Assembly (NCBI GenBank): GCA_046726215.1
Contig: JBKPAA010000039.1
Span: forward strand, 17,793 to 81,792
DNA: 64,000 nt
Origin: DASQUK01 sp046726215
Lineage (GTDB): Bacteria; Actinomycetota; Acidimicrobiia; Acidimicrobiales; VFJN01
Direction: 5' to 3'
Position numbers and translations under genes: made by a program. The notes under the pieces are model-generated. The model did no database searches. It was not told the origin of the DNA and worked only from the letters and a program-made list of their open reading frames with translations. Positions 59,870-64,000 of this stretch are shown piece by piece. Position 1 is the stretch's first letter. Each line of letters begins with the position of its first letter.

Positions 59870-60005
59870 GCCGCATCACGGTTCTTGCCCGAGGTGGGCG
59901 GTCAACGTGTAGGCGATGTCGACGAGGCGTCGATCGACCCGAACTTCGGGCGGAAGCGCCGGGCTGGCTTGAGCGCGTCCCGCCTGCACGACGCCCGCAA
60001 TGCGT
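59870..60005 (+). pseudogene. Integrase core-binding-domain remnant
   Basis: RVGDVDEASIDPNFGRKRRA followed by GLSASRLHDARNAS matches RVADVDEAAIDRNFGRMRAA with GLSASRLHDARN in the integrase at 40991. Only about 45 residues of similarity remain, ending just before the convergent VWA gene. It marks a second, nearly erased, element of the same family downstream of relic 5. Confidence 0.7.
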
Positions 60006-60017
60006 CTCAGCGGTGCG

Positions 60018-62072
60018 TTACTTGACGGTGATTGTCCAGGAACCGACGGCCTGGACCTCGAAGATCTGAGGTTGTCGGCTGATTTGGTGTGAGCCGGTGT
60101 ACGGCTGGGATGTGCTGACGAGGCGGTCTGTTCCATGGGCACCGAGGGCCCGCACGTCAAAGTACCGGCCGTCTTTGTTCCCGGTGATCTCGGCGACCGA
60201 ACCGTCGCCGGTATAGCGCACCACCATGTCCCCGTCGCCTTTGAATGAGGTGTTGAAGGTCGGAATGACTGAAAGTGGCAGCACCTCGATTCTCCAGGGG
60301 CCGGTGGCACGGACCTCGAAGTCGGTCGGTTCGCCGCCGTCCCGGTCCAGCCACCGGACTCCGTCGTAGGGCTCGAGGGTGTTAACCAGATGCTGCTCGG
60401 CGCCCAGAATTCGGACGCCGAAGTAGCGGGACGCCGCGTTGCCGGTGATGTAGACGACTGCTGGGCCGGGGGCGTTCTTGGTGAACTTGACCACGGCGTC
60501 GGTCGAGCCGGTCAACACGATCGTGGCGTTGTGGCTCTCCTCGGCCGAGCGCTCCTCTGCGGCGGCGGCGGCGGCGGTTGCCATCCCCGACTCGCTAGCC
60601 GATGGCAATGTCGCTGGTGGTGGCTCGGCGGTCGTCTTGGCCGCGGCTCGTCGAAGGGCACTGTCGGGCGCGCCCGTCCGTGGCTGGTTGTCGTCTGGCG
60701 AACGTTGCCACTGCTCTTGGTCGTACGGCGGGTGCGGCTGCTGTTCGGGCTGCGTGCTGGGGGCGGACGGAGCCGACCTCAGTCCCGGCGCAGCAGCAGG
60801 GAACGACGGGGGCAGGGACCGGTACCAGATCGGCCCCGGGGAGCGTCGCGGCGAGTGCGACCGCGGCCGACGTGGCAGGGGTGGGGGAGCGGGCGGGGTC
60901 GGCGGAGCGCGTGGCGGGGTGACATCCGGTGGGGGAGGGTGACGCAGATCCGTTCTCCCCGGCATCGCGACTGCGGGTGCCTGGAAGGTGGTGCTGGCGT
61001 GTGGTCCGGGCGCGCTGGCCGACGGGGCGCCGCTATTCACAGCTGCCCGTCGACGGGCGCGAAGGATGGGAGCAAGCCCAGCCAGCGCAATCAGCACCAG
61101 CCCGGACAGCACGACAGCTGGCCATCGTTCGCTCGGCGGCTTTGCCGCAGCCGCAGGTGTGCCTGCCTGCGGCAGCCCCACTACGGTTCTGGACTGCACA
61201 TCTCCGGTCTTGACCGTGACCTCGGCCAGCGCTGGCAGTTCACCGGGAGCTTGGAACGCCACCAGGTACTGCTCGCTCAACGCCGTCGCTAGGCGTCCGT
61301 ATGACTGGACGACCTGGGCGGTAGCGGTCCGGAGCACCGCACCGCCCGTGCGGTCCACGACCTGCGACCACACGTCGTCCCCACGGGTCTGGACAACGTT
61401 GATCACCGCCTCGGCTCGCGCTACCGCCCCGGTGAGCTGCTCGACCGAGGGTCCATGTTCGTCTGAGCCATGGCTGTAGACGATGATTGCGCGGGGTCCG
61501 GGCGGAGCCATCGCCAGCGTCTGGGCTGCCAGCAACGTCCCCGCTGTCGTCGACCGGGTGCCCGCCGGGTGCAGTGCACTGATGGCGCTCAGGGCGTCGG
61601 CAGGCTCGGGGCTCAAGGGCCCGACCACGCGCGGGTCACCCCCTGACGCGACCACCATGGTGCGGGCACCCTCGGGCAGCCCCAGCAGAAACTCGGTCGC
61701 CCCGCTCTGCACCGCCTCCAACACTTCTGGAGTCATGTCGGACGCGGTATCGATCACCAGAGCGACGGACAGGCTGGGCGATGCCATGGGTGTGACCGTG
61801 GTGGTAACCGGCCGTCCGTCAACCGTCACTGACAACGCCTCGGGTGCCAGTCCCCTGTCGGGCTGCGCCGCGGGTAGGGCGAGGACCATCGAGACGCGGG
61901 GCGCCGACGCGGTGTGCACCGCGATCACCCGCGGGTCTTCAGGAGGAGCCGCGAGAGCCGGGTACGACACCAAAGTGACGACCAAGAGCAAGGCGAGCGT
62001 GGTGAACACGACGACGGTCGTGGCGCGACCGCGGTGATCACCCTTGAGTAGCAAAAGCCACCAGGTTGTCAC
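60018..62072 (-). CDS. Membrane VWA-domain protein with two C-terminal beta repeats
   Basis: 684 residues; the ATG overlaps the sortase gene end by 35 bases. An N-terminal helix (VVVFTTLALLLVVTLVSYPA) precedes a von Willebrand A fold: LSVALVIDTASDMTPEV with a degenerate MIDAS (DTASD), VVASGGDPRVVGPLS and AIIVYSHGSDEHG. A second helix near 320-340 (PAVVLSGLVLIALAGLAPIL) is followed by a Pro-rich stretch of about 130 residues. Two repeats of about 75 residues end the protein, each with V(Y/E)ITGN, a (R)YF(G/D)VR(I/A)LGA core and F(E)VxAxGxW. If both helices span the membrane, the beta repeats would be cytosolic, which is odd. Adhesion or sensing role inferred. Confidence 0.75.
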   Translation of the reverse strand: MTTWWLLLLKGDHRGRATTVVVFTTLALLLVVTLVSYPALAAPPEDPRVIAVHTASAPRVSMVLALPAAQPDRGLAPEALSVTVDGRPVTTTVTPMASPSLSVALVIDTASDMTPEVLEAVQSGATEFLLGLPEGARTMVVASGGDPRVVGPLSPEPADALSAISALHPAGTRSTTAGTLLAAQTLAMAPPGPRAIIVYSHGSDEHGPSVEQLTGAVARAEAVINVVQTRGDDVWSQVVDRTGGAVLRTATAQVVQSYGRLATALSEQYLVAFQAPGELPALAEVTVKTGDVQSRTVVGLPQAGTPAAAAKPPSERWPAVVLSGLVLIALAGLAPILRARRRAAVNSGAPSASAPGPHASTTFQAPAVAMPGRTDLRHPPPPDVTPPRAPPTPPAPPPLPRRPRSHSPRRSPGPIWYRSLPPSFPAAAPGLRSAPSAPSTQPEQQPHPPYDQEQWQRSPDDNQPRTGAPDSALRRAAAKTTAEPPPATLPSASESGMATAAAAAAEERSAEESHNATIVLTGSTDAVVKFTKNAPGPAVVYITGNAASRYFGVRILGAEQHLVNTLEPYDGVRWLDRDGGEPTDFEVRATGPWRIEVLPLSVIPTFNTSFKGDGDMVVRYTGDGSVAEITGNKDGRYFDVRALGAHGTDRLVSTSQPYTGSHQISRQPQIFEVQAVGSWTITVK

Positions 62073-62655
62073 GGTAGTGTCCGCTGGAAGGATCGAACGG
62101 TCCTCCGCAGGTCACCAGTCGGAGTTCCGGTTCAACAGTCGGATAGTAAACGAGCTCGCTGGGGAACTCGGCCTTGGGATATCGATCCAGCCTGGTCACC
62201 AGGAACCGGGCCGTGGTCCCGTCGGCGCGTTCGACCAGAACCTCGTCGCCGGCCTCAAGCTCGCCCAGCCGGAAGAACACCGCCGGTCCGGTCTTGGAGT
62301 CGACGTGGCCCAGGATGACCGCAGGTCCGACCTGTCCCGGCCGAGGGCCGCCGGCCCACCAGCCCGCAGAGCTCGGCTGCCGCGGTACCTCGATGCTCTG
62401 GTCGGGTGCCCGCCCCAGCGCCTCCAGTGCGGTGTCCACGTCGATAGAGGGGATGCGCAGACGAACCGGGGCAGCAGTCTCGCTGTGCGCGCGCGTCGAA
62501 CGGTAGGACCAGACGCCGGAGTGAGCTGCGAGGCTCGGCTCCGCACTCGACCCTGTCGAGGTATCGGTGTCGTCGGCGTGCCCGCAGGTGCTGAGCACCA
62601 ACACCGCCAGCAGCGAGCCCAAGGCCGTCGCACCGGTCAGACGACGCTGTGCCAT
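62038..62655 (-). CDS. Sortase (class F-like)
   Basis: 205 residues from ATG 62655, five bases after the lipoprotein stop. The N-terminus has a hydrophobic segment with a lipobox-like LSTCG, then a linker. The sortase barrel shows RLRIPSIDVDTALEALG, PGQVGPAVILGHVDS with catalytic His, RYPKAEFPSELVYYPTVEPE, catalytic Cys in LRLVTCGGPFD and Arg in HYRDNLVAFA. The order and short loops fit class F enzymes of actinobacteria. It may attach or process a surface protein, but no LPxTG-type tail is evident in its two neighbours. Confidence 0.88.
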   Translation of the reverse strand: MAQRRLTGATALGSLLAVLVLSTCGHADDTDTSTGSSAEPSLAAHSGVWSYRSTRAHSETAAPVRLRIPSIDVDTALEALGRAPDQSIEVPRQPSSAGWWAGGPRPGQVGPAVILGHVDSKTGPAVFFRLGELEAGDEVLVERADGTTARFLVTRLDRYPKAEFPSELVYYPTVEPELRLVTCGGPFDPSSGHYRDNLVAFATQG

Positions 62656-62659
62656 CACC

Positions 62660-64000
62660 TCAGCGGCCGCCCGTTGTCGTCGCCATACCCCCCTCGCCGG
62701 TCTGCGGGCCACCCGTCGGGCTCTGCGCAGTGGCGGTGTCCCCGATGGCGGTGGCGGCCTGCGCCGCCAGCGCAAACATGTGCTGGTAGGCGTCGAAGGA
62801 CAGCTGGTGCGCCGTGCTGTAGTCCCGCTCTGCGTACGCGTTGATTTGACGGAGCAAAAGATCCTCGTGCATCACAAAGGCGTCCGCCAGAGCGGGTGCC
62901 CCCAAACGCCCTTGTGTCGCAGTAGACAGGAACGCCGCGAAGTGCGCGTTGAACCCCTCGAGCCGCTCGGTCGCAGTGTTTTCGAGAGCCGCATCACCCG
63001 CCGCGAGTGCCTGGGTATAAGTCACAAACGCGTCGATGTGGTCCGCCCAAAGCGCCTGAAAAGAACCCGCACTTGCAGCACCGAACACGCTCTCGATCAC
63101 CGCCGTGATCTCACGCGTATTTTCGTCAAGCGCGGCGCCGGCCGCAGGAAAGTCGGCAGCATTCGAGATCCCCGAACGCATCGCGTCAACAGCAAGCTCG
63201 GCGTGTTCACCGAGGAGCAGGCCAAGGCGCGACTGCAACCGGCGGGCCGGGCTGTCGAAGTCCACCGGCAACCCCCCACCTCCTCCGGTCACGATACCGG
63301 CAGCCAAGGCCTTACCGAGCGGGAACATGTGCGCGTAGCTCTCGCGCTCGAGTGCGAAGGCGCGACCATAATCCCCGCGGGCATAGGCGTCGACCTGTTG
63401 CAGAAGCTGATCCACATGCATCCGCAACCCGGCGGCGACAACAGACGCCGGAACGGCCTTCTTGGTGGCCGCCTCCAGGAACTGGCTCAGGTTGGTCGTG
63501 TAATCATCCAGCTGGCGACGTGCCTGGGACTTTGCGGCCTCATCCCCATCGGCCACACCTCGCGAGTAGTTGAACAGGTAGGTGACGTGGCCGGACCACA
63601 ACCGTTCGAACCTCTCCGCTGCCTCCCCGCCGTACACGGATCCGATCAACTCGCCCAGGTCCGCGGTGTTCTTACCTAGCGCTTCGTCTGCCGACTGAGC
63701 CAGGTCGCCATCACCACGCAACCGTGCCCTAGTAAGCCGCACGGTGAGGATCGCGTGCTGGCCCAGCAGCTGTTCCAGCTTGGCGCGCAGGCCGCTCGCA
63801 TCGACTACCTCGACAGCCACCGCCCCGCTCGCGTGCTCATGGACCGCCGCCGATTCAACGATCGGCTCACGCGCCTGCTCGTCCCCGACAGCAGACCACT
63901 GCGACGAGCACCCCGAAAGCACAGCAACACCTAGACAGGCAGCCACGCCCACGGCGGCCACCCCGGACCCCGCAAACGATCGGCGACTCGGACGACGGCG
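62660..64000 (-). CDS. Lipoprotein with two tandem helical domains (5' end at window edge)
   Basis: The frame is open to the window edge; a GTG at 63961 is possible, but the basic residues before it (RRRPSRRSFAGSG) suggest the signal peptide starts beyond the window. The lipobox is AVLSGCSS. Two domains of about 160 residues repeat the same layout: LEQLLGQHAILTVRLTRARL / LLLGEHAELAVDAMRSGISN, then ERFERLWSGHVTYLFNYSRG / GSFQALWADHIDAFVTYTQA and HVDQLLQQVDAYARGDYGRA / HEDLLLRQINAYAERDYSTA. Conserved His residues in GHxAxLT and WxxH could bind metal. A tail rich in Thr, Gly and Ser follows. First gene of the operon with sortase and VWA protein. Confidence 0.75.
   Translation of the reverse strand, partial: RRRPSRRSFAGSGVAAVGVAACLGVAVLSGCSSQWSAVGDEQAREPIVESAAVHEHASGAVAVEVVDASGLRAKLEQLLGQHAILTVRLTRARLRGDGDLAQSADEALGKNTADLGELIGSVYGGEAAERFERLWSGHVTYLFNYSRGVADGDEAAKSQARRQLDDYTTNLSQFLEAATKKAVPASVVAAGLRMHVDQLLQQVDAYARGDYGRAFALERESYAHMFPLGKALAAGIVTGGGGGLPVDFDSPARRLQSRLGLLLGEHAELAVDAMRSGISNAADFPAAGAALDENTREITAVIESVFGAASAGSFQALWADHIDAFVTYTQALAAGDAALENTATERLEGFNAHFAAFLSTATQGRLGAPALADAFVMHEDLLLRQINAYAERDYSTAHQLSFDAYQHMFALAAQAATAIGDTATAQSPTGGPQTGEGGMATTTGGR

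Noticed and set aside
1..64000. CRISPR array or insertion sequence
   Set aside because: No regularly spaced repeats and no transposase-like frame found; the repeats seen are tRNA relics and the two dispersed palindromic copies.

Overview
The window is very GC-rich, with dense gene packing, many GTG starts and many 4-base stop/start overlaps. It also carries a deazaflavin (F420)-type enzyme family, a DtxR-type regulator, class III cyclase/ATPase regulators and a class-F-like sortase. This points to an actinobacterium, possibly of the Acidimicrobiia type; the class is inference, not proven here. No CRISPR array, rRNA or prophage was seen. One intact tRNA gene is present, tRNA-Arg(CCT).

Layout. 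0-11 kb: isoprenoid/redox genes (amine-oxidase-like flavoprotein, polyprenyl diphosphate synthase, large COG3349-like flavoprotein) interleaved with two proteins of unknown function and a 1101-residue cyclase-ATPase-TPR regulator. 11-17.5 kb: a family 2 glycosyltransferase operon with two tiny proteins, an iron-type ABC substrate-binding protein and fused permease without an ATPase gene, a polytopic membrane protein and a DtxR-family regulator. 17.6-27.6 kb: housekeeping and stress genes (GlxA-like AraC regulator, NDH-2 behind a Rex-like operator, 1-Cys peroxiredoxin, cation efflux, a secreted repeat protein beside a two-component system, M20 peptidase).

27.85-54.4 kb is the most unusual part: a tandem island built on the tRNA-Arg gene. 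The 3' half of this tRNA recurs four times in direct orientation (34.48, 40.69, 50.70 and 54.37 kb). Three of the copies are preceded by a similar stretch of about 120-130 bases holding 'AGGTGCAA'-type sites. These look like attachment sites of four accreted integrative elements. Their cargo is (I) LacI plus a sugar ABC transporter, (II) a secreted GH3 glycosidase, a RibD/DHFR-like reductase and small proteins, (III) a truncated HNH-fused tyrosine integrase, a divergent histidine kinase/response regulator pair, secreted proteins and a Tat-exported vanadium haloperoxidase, and (IV) a primase-helicase like those of TOTE conflict systems with an excisionase-like protein. Many genes in the island are decayed (acyl-CoA dehydrogenase, SDR, cyclase, MFS, integrase).

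54.7-60 kb holds a split SARP-like DNA-binding protein and cyclase/NB-ARC/TPR regulator pair, two small membrane proteins and a second integrase remnant. 60-64 kb is a surface operon: a duplicated-domain lipoprotein running off the window edge, a sortase, and a VWA protein with two C-terminal beta-type repeats.

A second unusual signal is a short dispersed palindromic repeat found at 1.5 kb and 15.3 kb with identical internal spacing. All calls come from reading the sequence; no database search was run.
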